NCBI GenBank assembly: GCA_016185425.1
Contig: JACPNQ010000021.1
Location: 62,001 to 126,000, forward strand
Direction of reading: 5' to 3'
Length of the DNA: 64,000 bases
DNA from: Acidobacteriota bacterium
GTDB lineage: Bacteria > Acidobacteriota > Terriglobia > Bryobacterales > Bryobacteraceae
Below the pieces are notes generated by a model. It did no database searches. It was not told where the DNA came from and saw only the letters and a list, made by a program, of their open reading frames with translations. This document shows, one piece after another, positions 1-8,345 of the stretch; position 1 is the stretch's first letter, and each line of letters begins with the position of its first letter. The position numbers and the translations under genes are program-made.

Positions 1-1
1 G

Positions 2-508
2 CGAATGCGTTCGGTTGGAGTGGCCGAGGTGATGCTGCAGGCCGGCGCGAAGCTCCCTGACCCGCAGAAGCTGCTGCGGGCGGCGGTGACGAACGGGCAC
101 GCGGAGATGATTGGCTGGTTGCTGAAACATGGAGCGGCGCTTGAGCCGACCATGTTGCACGACGCGGCATTGAAGGGCCATGTGGAGAGTATGCAGGCGC
201 TGTTGGAGCACGGTGCGCAGGTGGCGGCGTTGAACAGCGACGGGGCGACGCCGCTGCACGACGCCGCGCTGGCGGGCCAGACCGCCGCGGCTCTCTTGTT
301 GTTAGGAAGAGGAGCGGTGATTGATGCGCGCGATGCGGCCCATGGAGCGACGCCGTTGTTTCTGGCCGCGTCTTGGGGACGGAAGCCGATGGTGGAGTTG
401 CTGTTGGAGAAGGGCGCCGGGAAACTGATTAGAAACAAGGACGGGAAATCGCCGAGAGAGGCGGCGTTGGAGAATAATCACACCGAGGTCGCGGATCTGC
501 TGCGGTAA
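2..508 (+). CDS. Ankyrin-repeat protein, 5' end outside window
   Basis: The frame is open to the left edge, and the ATG at base 5 has no visible ribosome site, so this is probably the C-terminal part of a longer protein. The visible 167 residues are about five ankyrin repeats of about 33 residues. The repeat cores are plain, for example 'GATPLHDAALAGQ' and 'GATPLFLAASWG' followed by 'VELLLEKGA'. Ankyrin repeats mediate protein-protein contacts and give no specific function. No signal peptide can be judged because the start is missing. The RraA-like gene starts 10 bases downstream, so the two may share a transcript. Confidence 0.75.
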   Translation, partial: RMRSVGVAEVMLQAGAKLPDPQKLLRAAVTNGHAEMIGWLLKHGAALEPTMLHDAALKGHVESMQALLEHGAQVAALNSDGATPLHDAALAGQTAAALLLLGRGAVIDARDAAHGATPLFLAASWGRKPMVELLLEKGAGKLIRNKDGKSPREAALENNHTEVADLLR

Positions 509-518
509 GCTTTCCACG

Positions 519-1199
519 ATGGCCACGTATAAGAATTTGCCGGACGATGAGCTGCTGCCGTTAATCCGGCGAGAGCTGTTCAGCGCGGTTATTGGCGACA
601 CCTTGGACAAGATGGGGCATTTGCACTGCTTTCTGCCGCCACGGATACGCCCTCTGCGGGACGACATGGTGTTGGCGGGGCGGGCGATGCCGGTATTGGA
701 AGTGGACTTGCCATTGGACGCGCCCGGGGATCGGAAGCCGTTTGGCTTGATGCTGGAAGCCTTGGACGATTTGAAGCCGAACGAGGTGTACGTGGCGGCG
801 GGAGCATCGGCGACTTACGCGTTGTGGGGAGAATTGATGTCGGCGCGCGCGATGAAGCTCGGCGCGGCGGGAGCGGTGATGGACGGGTGGGCGAGGGACA
901 CGGCGGGGATATTGCGATTGGGATTTCCGGCGTTTGCGCATGGGAGTTACGCGCAGGATCAGGGACCGCGGGGCGAGGTGGCGGATTTTCGGATCCCTGT
1001 GTATTTGGGCGGAGTGGCGATCCGGCCCGGAGACTTGATTTATGGCGACCGGGATGGCGTGTTGGTAGTGCCGAGGGAAGCGGAGAAAGAGGCCTTGACG
1101 CGGGCGTTTGAGAAACTGGAAGGGGAGAATCTGGTGCGCGTGGCGATTGAGAACGGCATGTCGACCGTGGAGGCGTTCCGCACCTACGGCGTAATGTGA
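519..1199 (+). CDS. RraA-like / HMG-aldolase family protein
   Basis: A 226-residue cytosolic protein of the RraA/dimethylmenaquinone-methyltransferase-like superfamily. The diagnostic stretch is GAVMDGWARD at about residues 118-127; its Arg and Asp bind ligand and divalent metal in characterised aldolases of this fold. GDRDGVLVVP follows at about 176-185. Members include 4-hydroxy-4-methyl-2-oxoglutarate aldolases and regulators of RNase E. The sequence does not say which, and many relatives were misnamed as menaquinone methyltransferases. It overlaps the next gene by one base at TGATG, so translation is probably coupled. Family is secure; substrate is unknown. Confidence 0.8.
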   Translation: MATYKNLPDDELLPLIRRELFSAVIGDTLDKMGHLHCFLPPRIRPLRDDMVLAGRAMPVLEVDLPLDAPGDRKPFGLMLEALDDLKPNEVYVAAGASATYALWGELMSARAMKLGAAGAVMDGWARDTAGILRLGFPAFAHGSYAQDQGPRGEVADFRIPVYLGGVAIRPGDLIYGDRDGVLVVPREAEKEALTRAFEKLEGENLVRVAIENGMSTVEAFRTYGVM

Positions 1200-1564
1200 T
1201 GAATGCGGAGGAGTACTACCAGTTGGGCGTGCGCCTGGCGGCGGAAGACAAGCTGGGCGACGCGTTTGTGGCGCTGGAGGAATGCGTGACGCTGGATCCG
1301 GATCATGGGTTGGCTTGTAAGGAACTGGCCCGGTTGTCACTGATAGCCAATGAGGTGCGGGCGTTCACGAACTGGCTGCATGAAGCGCAACGGATTGACG
1401 AACGGGATCCCGAGCCGCATGTGATGATGGCTGAGCATTTGGTGGCGCGGCGGCGGTGGGAAGAAGCGGACATGGAAGTGCGCCTGGCGTTGCGGAGGGA
1501 GCCGGGTCCGGGATTGGCGAAGCGGTTGGCGGCGGCGCAGGCGCAGATTCCCGAGTATTTTTAG
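1199..1564 (+). CDS. Small TPR-like protein
   Basis: A 121-residue protein built of helical tetratricopeptide-like pairs. Examples are a repeat with 'LGDAFVALEECVTLDPDHG' at about residues 19-37 and later repeats with 'RIDERDPEPHVMMAEHLV'. There is no signal peptide or membrane segment. ATG at 1199 is preferred because it overlaps the upstream stop codon; a GTG one codon earlier is possible. TPR proteins act as scaffolds, and the partner cannot be deduced. It lies between RraA-like and epimerase-like genes in a tight + strand run that ends at the ferrochelatase. Confidence 0.65.
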   Translation: MNAEEYYQLGVRLAAEDKLGDAFVALEECVTLDPDHGLACKELARLSLIANEVRAFTNWLHEAQRIDERDPEPHVMMAEHLVARRRWEEADMEVRLALRREPGPGLAKRLAAAQAQIPEYF

Positions 1565-1565
1565 C

Positions 1566-2330
1566 ATGGCGCGGATATTGGTGCTTGGCGCGGGATATAC
1601 GGGAGGGAGGGTGGCTGCGTTGTTGCGGGAGGCGGGCCATCACGTGGTGACGACGCAGCGCGATGGCGGGGACTTACGCGTGGTTCTGCCCGATACGTCG
1701 GCGCTGGCGGCGTTGGAGGGTGCGGACTGGCGCGTGCTGTGGAGCGCGCCCGAGGTGGAGGGGATATCGGCACTGGAGGGAAAGGCGGCTCGTGTAGTGT
1801 ATCTGTCGACGACGGGAGTTTATGGGGATCACCGCGTCGTGGATGCGTCGACGCCAGCGGCGCCGGTCACCGAGCGCACAATGAAGAGGCTGGTGGCGGA
1901 ACGGGAAGTATTACGAGGGCCGTGGTCGGCCTGTGTGTTGCGGCCGGCAGCCATCTACGGGCCGGGGAGAGGAGCGCATGAGTCCCTTCGCGCGGGACGC
2001 TGGCGCGTAGCGGGGGACGGGGCGAACTACACGTCGCGGATTCATGTGGAGGATTTAGCGGCGATCTCGGCGGCGGCGGTGCTGGGGGAGCTGCAAGGGG
2101 CCTGGCCGGTGGCGGATGCGGAGCCGTGTACGAACGCGGAAATCACAAGGTTCTGCTGCAAACTAATGGGTCTTCCGCTGCCGCCGAGCGTGCCGGTGTC
2201 CGAAGTAGATGAGACACGGCGGGCCGACCGGCGCGTGGATGGCAGTGAAGTGCTTCGCCGATTGGGAATAAAGCTGCGGTATCCGAGCTATCGATCCGGT
2301 GTACCAGCGGCGTTGGCGGCGTCATGGTAG
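1566..2330 (+). CDS. NAD(P)-binding SDR/epimerase-like protein
   Basis: A 254-residue Rossmann protein of the extended SDR (YeeZ-like) kind. The nucleotide-binding glycine motif is GAGYTGG at residues 7-13, on the first strand. A strand ending in 'VYLSTTGVYGDH' carries the usual Ser/Thr and Tyr region, and 'LRPAAIYGPGRG' is the conserved segment near residue 130 of this family. It is shorter than typical 300-residue epimerases, as YeeZ-type proteins are. Substrate unknown. It lies one base after the TPR gene stop and 9 bases before ferrochelatase, so probably the same operon. Confidence 0.75.
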   Translation: MARILVLGAGYTGGRVAALLREAGHHVVTTQRDGGDLRVVLPDTSALAALEGADWRVLWSAPEVEGISALEGKAARVVYLSTTGVYGDHRVVDASTPAAPVTERTMKRLVAEREVLRGPWSACVLRPAAIYGPGRGAHESLRAGRWRVAGDGANYTSRIHVEDLAAISAAAVLGELQGAWPVADAEPCTNAEITRFCCKLMGLPLPPSVPVSEVDETRRADRRVDGSEVLRRLGIKLRYPSYRSGVPAALAASW

Positions 2331-2339
2331 AGGAGGAGT

Positions 2340-3302
2340 ATGGCGGAATTCGATGCGTTTTTGCTGCAGTCGTTCGGGGGACCGGAGAAGCGGGAGGATG
2401 TAATTCCGTTTCTTGAAAACGTGACGCGCGGGCGGGGTGTGCCACCGGAGCGGCTGTTGGAGGTGGCGGAGCACTATTACCATTTCGATGGCGTGAGCCC
2501 GATCAATGAGCAGTGCCGGGCGTTGTTGCGAGCGTTGGATTTGGACCTACCGATGTATTGGGGCAATCGGAACTGGCACCCGTATTTGACGGATACTATG
2601 CGGCAGATCGCGGCTGACGGGCGGAAGAAAGTGTTGGCGTTTCCGACGTCGGCATTCAGCAGTTACAGTGGGTGCCGTCAGTATCGGGAGGATATAGAGA
2701 GGGCCAGGGCTGAGGTAGGGGAATCGGCGCCGGACGTGGTTATGGTGCGGCGATTTTTCAACCATCCGTTGTTCATTGCAGTGATGCAGGAATCACTAGA
2801 CGCGGCATTGGCCGAGGCGCCGGGAGCGAAGGTGATTTTCACGGCGCATAGCGTGCCGATGTCGATGGCGAATTCGAGCCCGTATGTGGAGCAGTTGCAG
2901 GAGGCGTCGCGACTGGTGGCCAGGGATGTTCCGTATCGATTGGCGTATCAGAGCCGCAGCGGGCCGCCACAGATTCCGTGGCTGGAGCCCGATATTCTTG
3001 ACGTGCTGCGGGAGGAGAAAGGGAGCGTCGTTGTCCAGCCTATCGGGTTTCTTAGCGACCATATGGAGGTGATGTACGATCTGGATTTTGAGGCCCGGAA
3101 TCTTGCGGAGGAGTTAGGGATGCGATTCGTGCGTGCAGCGACGGCGGGGACGCATCCGAAGTTTATCCGGATGATCCGCGAGCTGGTGGCTGAATATACC
3201 GCGGACGGGCCGGTACGCGTGATCGGGAATTTGCCCGCGCGAGCGTCCGTTTGCCCTTCGGACTGCTGCCCCGCGCCGGTGCGACGGCTTCCTGCGGGTT
3301 GA
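2340..3302 (+). CDS. hemH: Ferrochelatase with [2Fe-2S]-type cysteines
   Basis: Inserts ferrous iron into a porphyrin in haem synthesis; 320 residues, near normal length. Family marks are 'QSFGGPE' at the N-terminus, the catalytic-histidine strand 'IFTAHSVPMS', and 'GFLSDHMEVMYDLD' with the conserved glutamate. 'SSYSGCRQYRED' puts a Cys at residue 112, and the C-terminus has Cys 305, 309 and 310 in CPSDCC. One internal plus three C-terminal cysteines is the pattern of ferrochelatases that bind a [2Fe-2S] cluster, known from actinobacteria and myxobacteria. Upstream AGGAGGAG gives a strong ribosome site. The last 140 bases lie antisense to the decayed yhcG gene. Confidence 0.88.
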   Translation: MAEFDAFLLQSFGGPEKREDVIPFLENVTRGRGVPPERLLEVAEHYYHFDGVSPINEQCRALLRALDLDLPMYWGNRNWHPYLTDTMRQIAADGRKKVLAFPTSAFSSYSGCRQYREDIERARAEVGESAPDVVMVRRFFNHPLFIAVMQESLDAALAEAPGAKVIFTAHSVPMSMANSSPYVEQLQEASRLVARDVPYRLAYQSRSGPPQIPWLEPDILDVLREEKGSVVVQPIGFLSDHMEVMYDLDFEARNLAEELGMRFVRAATAGTHPKFIRMIRELVAEYTADGPVRVIGNLPARASVCPSDCCPAPVRRLPAG

Positions 3303-3573
3303 GTGTGGCGAGTTCCTGCTCAAGCTCCTGAATCGCCGGGAGTTGACCTCTCCACTGATCCGGAAGGGATTCGACGTACTCGAAGTCTGAGATACCGAGG
3401 GGTTTGGCGAAACCGCGCAGGGCATATTCCGCGAAGAATTGATTCTTGCCTTTGCATAGAATGAGCCCGATGGTGGGCTTGTCGGTCCCATGCCTAAGCA
3501 GGTCGTCAATTCCAGACAGGTAGAAGTTCATCTTCCCTACGAATTCCGGCTTGAAAGGGCTCATCTTCAGGTC
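3163..3573 (-). pseudogene. DUF1016/YhcG-type nuclease, detached C-terminal part
   Basis: Reading minus from 3573 gives 'MSPFKPEFVGKMNFYLSGID', then 'TIGLILCKGKNQFFAEYAL' and 'QLPAIQELEQELA'. This is the C-terminal PDDEXK-like domain of the DUF1016 family (putative Holliday-junction-type nuclease). The N-terminal part lies at 8951-9709, and the two halves rejoin in frame (VVIDL + KMSPFKPEF) if bases 3574-8955 are removed. The frame runs past the usual family end into the antisense of hemH, which suggests the original stop codon was lost. There is no promoter for this piece; it is dead coding sequence. Confidence 0.85.
3568..3573. repeat. Left target-site duplication CAGGTC
   Basis: CAGGTC here and again at 8950-8955 directly bound the inserted element. 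Removing one copy and everything between restores an uninterrupted DUF1016 reading frame, which is good evidence that this is a true 6-bp target duplication. Confidence 0.8.
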
Positions 3574-3574
3574 T

Positions 3575-3655
3575 TCTGTGGCGCGGGACGTTATGTGGCG
3601 CACGATCCATCTACCAGCGGTTTCAGGATGGCACAAGGCGGCAAGCGCCACATAA
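3575..3655 (+). repeat. Left terminal inverted repeat (81 bp)
   Basis: Aligned by eye without gaps to the reverse complement of 8845-8925, it matches at about 65 of 81 positions. Both copies contain the subrepeat TTATGTGGC near the outside and GCCACATAA at the inner end, so each arm is itself partly palindromic. This is the expected architecture for recombinase binding sites. Confidence 0.8.
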
Positions 3656-3661
3656 TTTGGA

Positions 3662-3903
3662 TCAGAGGCTGCGCAGGAACTGGAGCAGCCCCGTGTCTTC
3701 CCGCCAGTGTTTTTGGGGTTGAGCAGTACGGACTTCGCAGGTTGCCAGAGCTTTCGCTTTCATCTCCATGTCGACTTCGGCGTAAATGTTCGTGGTGTTC
3801 AGAGAGACATGCCCCAACCAGGCGCGAATGGTATTGATGTCGACTCCGGCGCGGAGCAGATGGGTCGCGGTCGTGTGTCGACTATGCCGGGTCCGGCATA
3901 GTC
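3662..3903 (-). pseudogene. Tyrosine recombinase C-terminus (RIT-like), truncated
   Basis: The minus frame gives [20 protein letters not shown], then '[17 protein letters not shown]' and the end 'WREDTGLLQFLRSL'. This is the C-terminal catalytic box of a tyrosine recombinase: H-x-x-R, LGH and the tyrosine in NIYAE. The N-terminal domain and the first catalytic arginine are missing, cut exactly at the palindrome 3874-3909. The tail resembles the last recombinase of RIT elements, whose stop lies close to the terminal repeat, as it does here. Non-functional as it stands. Confidence 0.75.
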
Positions 3904-3909
3904 GACACA
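3874..3909. repeat. Perfect 36-bp palindrome joining two recombinase ends
   Basis: TGTGTCGACTATGCCGG, a 2-base GT centre, then its exact reverse complement. Each arm encodes the same residues (C-R/L-C-R and H-S-R-H) of two different, oppositely oriented recombinase C-termini. The palindrome is therefore the junction of two truncated genes, probably an inversion or template-switch product. It may also act as a hairpin. Confidence 0.85.
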
Positions 3910-4112
3910 GTTTCGCCACTCACCTGATTGAGAACGGCGCCGATCTGCCAACGGTACAAGCTTTACTCGGCCACACCGATCTAAAGGCCACCTCCATTTA
4001 TCTGCATCTGTCACAGCGGCACCTGAAGGCAGCGGGCACACCGCTTGACAAGATAGAGGTCGCCACGCCGCTGGATCAGGTGAAGCGCTCCAGGAAACTG
4101 CAAAAGCGATGA
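3888..4112 (+). pseudogene. Tyrosine recombinase fragment of the IS91-type unit
   Basis: On +, the homologous part starts at [15 protein letters not shown] and continues '[17 protein letters not shown]' to a stop at 4112. This is the last catalytic boxes of a tyrosine recombinase, with the tyrosine in SIYLHLS. Such integrases commonly precede IS91-type transposases, and here the stop overlaps the transposase start in ATGA. Everything upstream of the H-x-x-R motif is lost at the palindrome. It could still be translated from an upstream ATG, but it lacks the first catalytic arginine. Confidence 0.75.
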
Positions 4113-5302
4113 AACGGCCACCCTTTGAGGTGGCCGATATCATTCGTGCGCATGGCAAGAGTTTCATCGAAAACAACCGGTCCTGGTTGACGTGGCTGCA
4201 CCTGCGGGTGCTGTTCGCCATCGAGCGCTGCCGCACGGCCGTGCTCGGCGGCCACCTGGATCGCTGTAGCCAGTGCGGCCACATGGCCATCTCCTTCAAC
4301 TCGTGCCGCTCGCGGCACTGTCCCAAGTGCCGTACGAATGCGCGCGACCAATGGCTCGCCGAGCGCGGCAAGGAACTGCTGCCGGTGAAGTACGTGCATG
4401 TCGTCTTCACTATTCCGCACGAACTGTCGTGGCTGGCACTGCGGAACAAGAAGGTGGTCTATGACCTTCTGTTTCGCGCCAGCGCTGCCACGCTTCTGGA
4501 GATTGCCGCCGACCCAAAACATCTGGGAGCGGAAATCGGGTTCTTGAGCGTACTCCATACCTGGGGACAAAATCTCCAGCATCACCCGCACGTTCACTGT
4601 GTGGTTCCAGCCGGTGGTTTGTCGGCCGATCATAAGCACTGGGTGCATCCGCGCTACGCGTTCTTCCTGCCGGTCAAGGTGCTGGGCTGCGTCTTTCGCG
4701 GCAAGTTCATTGCCGGGTTGAAGCGAGCCTTTCAACAGGGCGAACTGAAGTTCTTCGGCCAGTTGAAAGGTCTTGCGGAGCAGAAAGCGTTCCATGCGTT
4801 TCTGCGCCCGCTCTTTCGAAAGGACTGGGTCGTCTACGCCAAACGGCCATTCGGAGGACCTGAGCATGTCCTGCACTATCTGGCCCGCTATACGCATCGC
4901 GTCGCCATCTCCAATCACCGGATCGTGAACGTCGCCGATGGCAAGGTTACGTTTCGCTGGAAGGACTATGCCCAGAAGGGCAAAAAGCGGCTGATGACGA
5001 TGACCGGTGAAGAGTTTCTCCGGCGGTTCCTGCTCCACACGCTGCCTCGTGGTTTTGTACGGATTCGCTTTTGCGGCTTCCTCGCCAATCGGAGGCGAGG
5101 CGAACTCTTGCCGCAGTGCCGAGAGCTGCTGAAAGCAGTGCCTCCTTTGCCTCCGACAACGCCGGCAGCGCCTTGTCCAGTACCCCGTTGTTCATGGCGT
5201 TGCCCGCACTGCGGCGGCGGCATGGCCTTGGCGGAGACGCTTTCGCCCCAACAACTGCAATGGCGATCCGTTGGGCTGACGGGCTATCGTGACACCTCTT
5301 AG
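4109..5302 (+). CDS. IS91-family rolling-circle transposase
   Basis: A 397-residue HUH transposase that cuts one strand and moves by rolling circle. The N-terminal zinc-binding part is '[20 protein letters not shown]' with a further CRT near residues 50-75. The metal-binding HUH core is '[13 protein letters not shown]' at about residues 157-169. '[12 protein letters not shown]' near 257-268 supplies the candidate nucleophilic tyrosines. Length is normal for the family and no frameshift is seen. ATG at 4109 overlaps the truncated recombinase stop. Probably intact, although its companion recombinase is not. The ends of the IS91-type unit cannot be fixed from sequence alone. Confidence 0.88.
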   Translation: MKRPPFEVADIIRAHGKSFIENNRSWLTWLHLRVLFAIERCRTAVLGGHLDRCSQCGHMAISFNSCRSRHCPKCRTNARDQWLAERGKELLPVKYVHVVFTIPHELSWLALRNKKVVYDLLFRASAATLLEIAADPKHLGAEIGFLSVLHTWGQNLQHHPHVHCVVPAGGLSADHKHWVHPRYAFFLPVKVLGCVFRGKFIAGLKRAFQQGELKFFGQLKGLAEQKAFHAFLRPLFRKDWVVYAKRPFGGPEHVLHYLARYTHRVAISNHRIVNVADGKVTFRWKDYAQKGKKRLMTMTGEEFLRRFLLHTLPRGFVRIRFCGFLANRRRGELLPQCRELLKAVPPLPPTTPAAPCPVPRCSWRCPHCGGGMALAETLSPQQLQWRSVGLTGYRDTS

Positions 5303-5710
5303 CGGCAATGCATCGGCGAACCATCTGCATGCTCCGGCACGCAAGCTCGACGTGTGTGCCAACTCTGAAAAGTGTGCAAAACAGCCTATGCATCGCCTGC
5401 CAACCGAGGGCTTGGCTGATGCTCTCAGCACTCCTTGGCCATCCAAAGACGTTGCGAATGCCCCGGCCCTGGCGCAAACGGCGATGCCCGAGGAGTCCGC
5501 GTCAATTCAACACCCATAGCCCTCCCGCGTCCGCCGCAAACGCGGGCGCCTTCCTTCAAACGTCTCTATCCAAAGTGATCCGGCGGTCACCATTCCCCCG
5601 CTCCCCAGCACTCACGCGCCGGATCACTCCAGATAGAGTCATAGCGTCAGGGAAGGGTTATCTGCTCCGTCAGTCCCCGGAAGCTACACCTCGCGCACTG
5701 AGTGGCGACC
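5303..5710. other. Gene-free stretch between IS91 transposase and ADOP
   Basis: 408 bases with no convincing gene. It holds a short GC hairpin (5524-5529 with 5541-5546, CCCGCG/CGCGGG) and a much longer inverted repeat at 5564-5638, listed separately. It should contain the right end of the IS91-type unit and the 3' flank of the ADOP gene. I cannot place the exact boundary. Confidence 0.5.
5564..5638. repeat. 22-bp inverted repeat with 31-bp loop
   Basis: Left arm 5564-5585 (CTCTATCCAAAGTGATCCGG plus CG) and right arm 5617-5628 plus 5629-5638 are complementary at 19 of 22 positions. The mismatches are the three bases between CTCTATC and AGTGATCCGGCG. Possible roles are an element terminus, a remnant small transposon, or a transcription terminator shared by the convergent transposase and ADOP genes. 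Confidence 0.7.
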
Positions 5711-8344
5711 TCAATCGTATCTGAGCGCAGTTGTAGGATCAACCAGGATAGCCCGCCGCGCGGGCGCATACGCTGCCAATGCGGCAGCAGCCAGAGGTAC
5801 CAGCACTCCGATGAGGAAGGCAATGCCGTCAAAGGCCTCCATAAAGAACACGCGGGAGGCCAGAAGACGCCATACTGCCAATGCCAGGAGCGAGCCGACC
5901 ATGCCGCCGATTAGGGCGAGCCGCATGGATTGCTTTAGCACCAGACGCGCAACGGCGCCTGCGGTGGCCCCAATTGCCATTCTGATTCCTATCTCCCGCG
6001 TTCGCTGCGAGACTGAGTACGAGAGCACGCCATAAACTCCTGACACCGCAAGGAAGAGGGCGAGTCCACCGATCACCGTGCAGACACCCGCCGCCATCTG
6101 GAATGGGAATACTGCTGCCGCCCGAAAAGTATCCAGGGTATGAATCTGGTCGACTGCCCCGGGGCTGATTGCGGCGAGATCCGCATCCAGCTTGTGGCGC
6201 GCCTGCTCCGAATTGCCGTGAACACCCACCAGCAGGCTGGTGCCCGCGGCGGTGGGAGTCGTAGGCAAATACAAGAGGGTAGGGTCCATGCCAACCGTGA
6301 AACAGCAACTCACGATATCCGCTGCCACGCCGATTATTCGCACTGATGGAAAGCTGCGCACCTTTGACCCCGGTGCGACGCTGGGATCTGGCACTAGCCG
6401 AAGAGTTTGGCCCAGCGGCTGTTGCCCGGGCCAGAAACGCAACGCGGTTTTCTGGCTCACAATGGCGACGGCTGCTCCCGCCTGGGCTTCTTCCACGCTA
6501 AAGTCACGGCCACTCAGGATGGGAATGCCGAGAATCCGGAAGAATGTGGGCGAGACGAAGTTGTACGAGCCACGAACTGCGGTTCCTTCGCCCGAAATCA
6601 TAGGTACAGTCAACAGCATTCCATTTAGCGGGATGGACTGCGCCGACGCAATCCCTTCAACTACGGGTTGCTCCGTCAGTCGGGAGAGAAGTTTGGACCG
6701 ATACTTCTCGTTGATATGCATTTCCAAGACTCCGCTTGTCGTAAAGCCCACCTCCTGCCTGTTCATCCGAGAACTAGCGCGCAAGGCCAGGCCTGCGACG
6801 GTAAGCAACATTACGCACGCGGTGATCTGCAAAATCACTGACGCGTTGCGGAGTCTAGTTGGTCGCATGTTGGGCGCAAACTCACCTTTGGCAGCCTGCG
6901 AAAGATCGAGGCGGGTGGCTTGAAATGCGGGTGCCAGCCCAAACAGCGCGGCCGAGGAGGCGGCGATAGCGATCAAGAACCCGAATACGCGAATATCGAA
7001 TCCTAGTGATGGTATGGTGACGATCTGAGCAAGGTCCGGCGGCATGGCTGAGAACACGATCCGTTGACCGGCACGAAGCGCCAACTCCGACAGCGCAGCA
7101 CCGGCCATGGCGGCTGGCACCGACAGGACTAAACTCTCGGTCAAAAGTTGACGAACTAGTCGAACGCGAGCCGCGCCTAACGACAGCCTTAACCCGATTT
7201 CACGCTGTCGGCCCACGGCACGCGCAAACATCATGCCTGCGATGTTTGCGCAGGCGATGCATAGCACCAGCAGGAAAGCTGCAACGACCGGGGTTGCAGC
7301 CGCAACCAGTTGGGGCGTCAGGCGAATTGAAGTAGCGCGCGAATCAAGAAGGACACCGACGGCTTTCTCATCCTCACTTCTGCCGTCGGCCCCATGTCTC
7401 GCCCGCACAAGGAGTGCTGCCTCTGCCTGCCTTGAAGTAAGCCCCGACCTTAGCCGGCCGAGAATATCGAGTCGGTTCGGATGATCGGGACCGAAGAGAC
7501 TCGGGCCGTCCTCCAACTGGTCCGCCATGGTAATCGGCACCCAGAAGTCGAGCGTCTTTGCGTTTAGGCCGCTGAATTCGGGGTTTGTAATCCCAATCAC
7601 TTCCAGAGGATGGCCGCGAATCACGATTGTCTTGCCGACCAGGTCGTTGTTGGCACCGAACTTGTTCTGCCAGGCGGAATGACTCAGGACAACAACAGGG
7701 GCCGATCCTGCCGACGCGCCGTCTTCCGCTACAAATGTCCGGCCAGAAAGCGCTCTCACGCCAAGCATGCGGAAGTAGTTGGGCGTTACCAGTTCGCCGA
7801 AAAGCGGACGACCCTCAACGCGAGCGAAGATTGGTCTGGTGGCCGCAACCTCGGAAAACACCGGATTACCATCGCGGAGGCTCTCGTATTCAGCCCACGA
7901 GAACGAGTGCGTTGCTCCACGACGGTCAGTCCATGAGTATTGATAGAGGCTTTTCGGGTCACTGACCGCGACAGGTCGGAGAACGTAGGCGTTGAAAATG
8001 GTGAAGAGGGCCGTGTTAAGGCCGAGGGGCAAAGCTATAGTAACGACAACTGTCAGGGCAAATACTGGCGTGCGCCAAAAGCTCCTGACTGCATAACGCA
8101 CGTCAGCCAGCGCGTCTTCGATCAAGCGTGTGCCGCGCGCATCCCGGCATTCCTCCTTCGCCACGTCAAGACTGCCAAACTGCAGGCGCGCGAGGCGAGA
8201 CGCTTCGGTTGGATCGATTCCTCGATTTTGATTCTTCCTCGCCTGCATCTCAAGATGAGTGGTGATTTCCTCGTCAAGTTCATCCTCAACACCGTTGCGC
8301 TGAAACAGCGCGCGAAGCCGAAGTCTGATGTCGTTCCAATTCAT
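5711..8344 (-). CDS. ADOP: duplicated MacB/FtsX-type permease
   Basis: An 877-residue membrane protein of the acidobacterial duplicated orphan permease family. The N-terminus has a cytoplasmic helix pair ('MNWNDIRLRLRALFQRNG', 'DELDEEITTHLEMQARKN'). A first transmembrane helix and MacB-type periplasmic domain follow, with a three-helix FtsX unit mid-protein. The whole permease unit then repeats, ending in 'YAPARRAILVDPTTALRYD'. No ATPase lies beside it, as is usual for orphan permeases. The frame is open far upstream, but ATG at 8344 follows the PadR stop by one base and starts the conserved N-terminus, so it is chosen. Transported substrate unknown. Unusually, it sits inside a mobile element. 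Confidence 0.85.
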   Translation of the reverse strand: MNWNDIRLRLRALFQRNGVEDELDEEITTHLEMQARKNQNRGIDPTEASRLARLQFGSLDVAKEECRDARGTRLIEDALADVRYAVRSFWRTPVFALTVVVTIALPLGLNTALFTIFNAYVLRPVAVSDPKSLYQYSWTDRRGATHSFSWAEYESLRDGNPVFSEVAATRPIFARVEGRPLFGELVTPNYFRMLGVRALSGRTFVAEDGASAGSAPVVVLSHSAWQNKFGANNDLVGKTIVIRGHPLEVIGITNPEFSGLNAKTLDFWVPITMADQLEDGPSLFGPDHPNRLDILGRLRSGLTSRQAEAALLVRARHGADGRSEDEKAVGVLLDSRATSIRLTPQLVAAATPVVAAFLLVLCIACANIAGMMFARAVGRQREIGLRLSLGAARVRLVRQLLTESLVLSVPAAMAGAALSELALRAGQRIVFSAMPPDLAQIVTIPSLGFDIRVFGFLIAIAASSAALFGLAPAFQATRLDLSQAAKGEFAPNMRPTRLRNASVILQITACVMLLTVAGLALRASSRMNRQEVGFTTSGVLEMHINEKYRSKLLSRLTEQPVVEGIASAQSIPLNGMLLTVPMISGEGTAVRGSYNFVSPTFFRILGIPILSGRDFSVEEAQAGAAVAIVSQKTALRFWPGQQPLGQTLRLVPDPSVAPGSKVRSFPSVRIIGVAADIVSCCFTVGMDPTLLYLPTTPTAAGTSLLVGVHGNSEQARHKLDADLAAISPGAVDQIHTLDTFRAAAVFPFQMAAGVCTVIGGLALFLAVSGVYGVLSYSVSQRTREIGIRMAIGATAGAVARLVLKQSMRLALIGGMVGSLLALAVWRLLASRVFFMEAFDGIAFLIGVLVPLAAAALAAYAPARRAILVDPTTALRYD

Positions 8345-8345
8345 A

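Noticed and set aside
3163..3302. A recent frameshift or foreign tail at the hemH C-terminus
   Set aside because: The CPSDCC ending fits native [2Fe-2S]-type ferrochelatases, so the frame is taken as intact; overlap with the remnant is noted instead.
5003..5477. Long minus-strand and third-frame ORFs across the IS91 transposase
   Set aside because: High-GC shadow frames of the transposase gene with arginine- and serine-rich, non-conserved translations.
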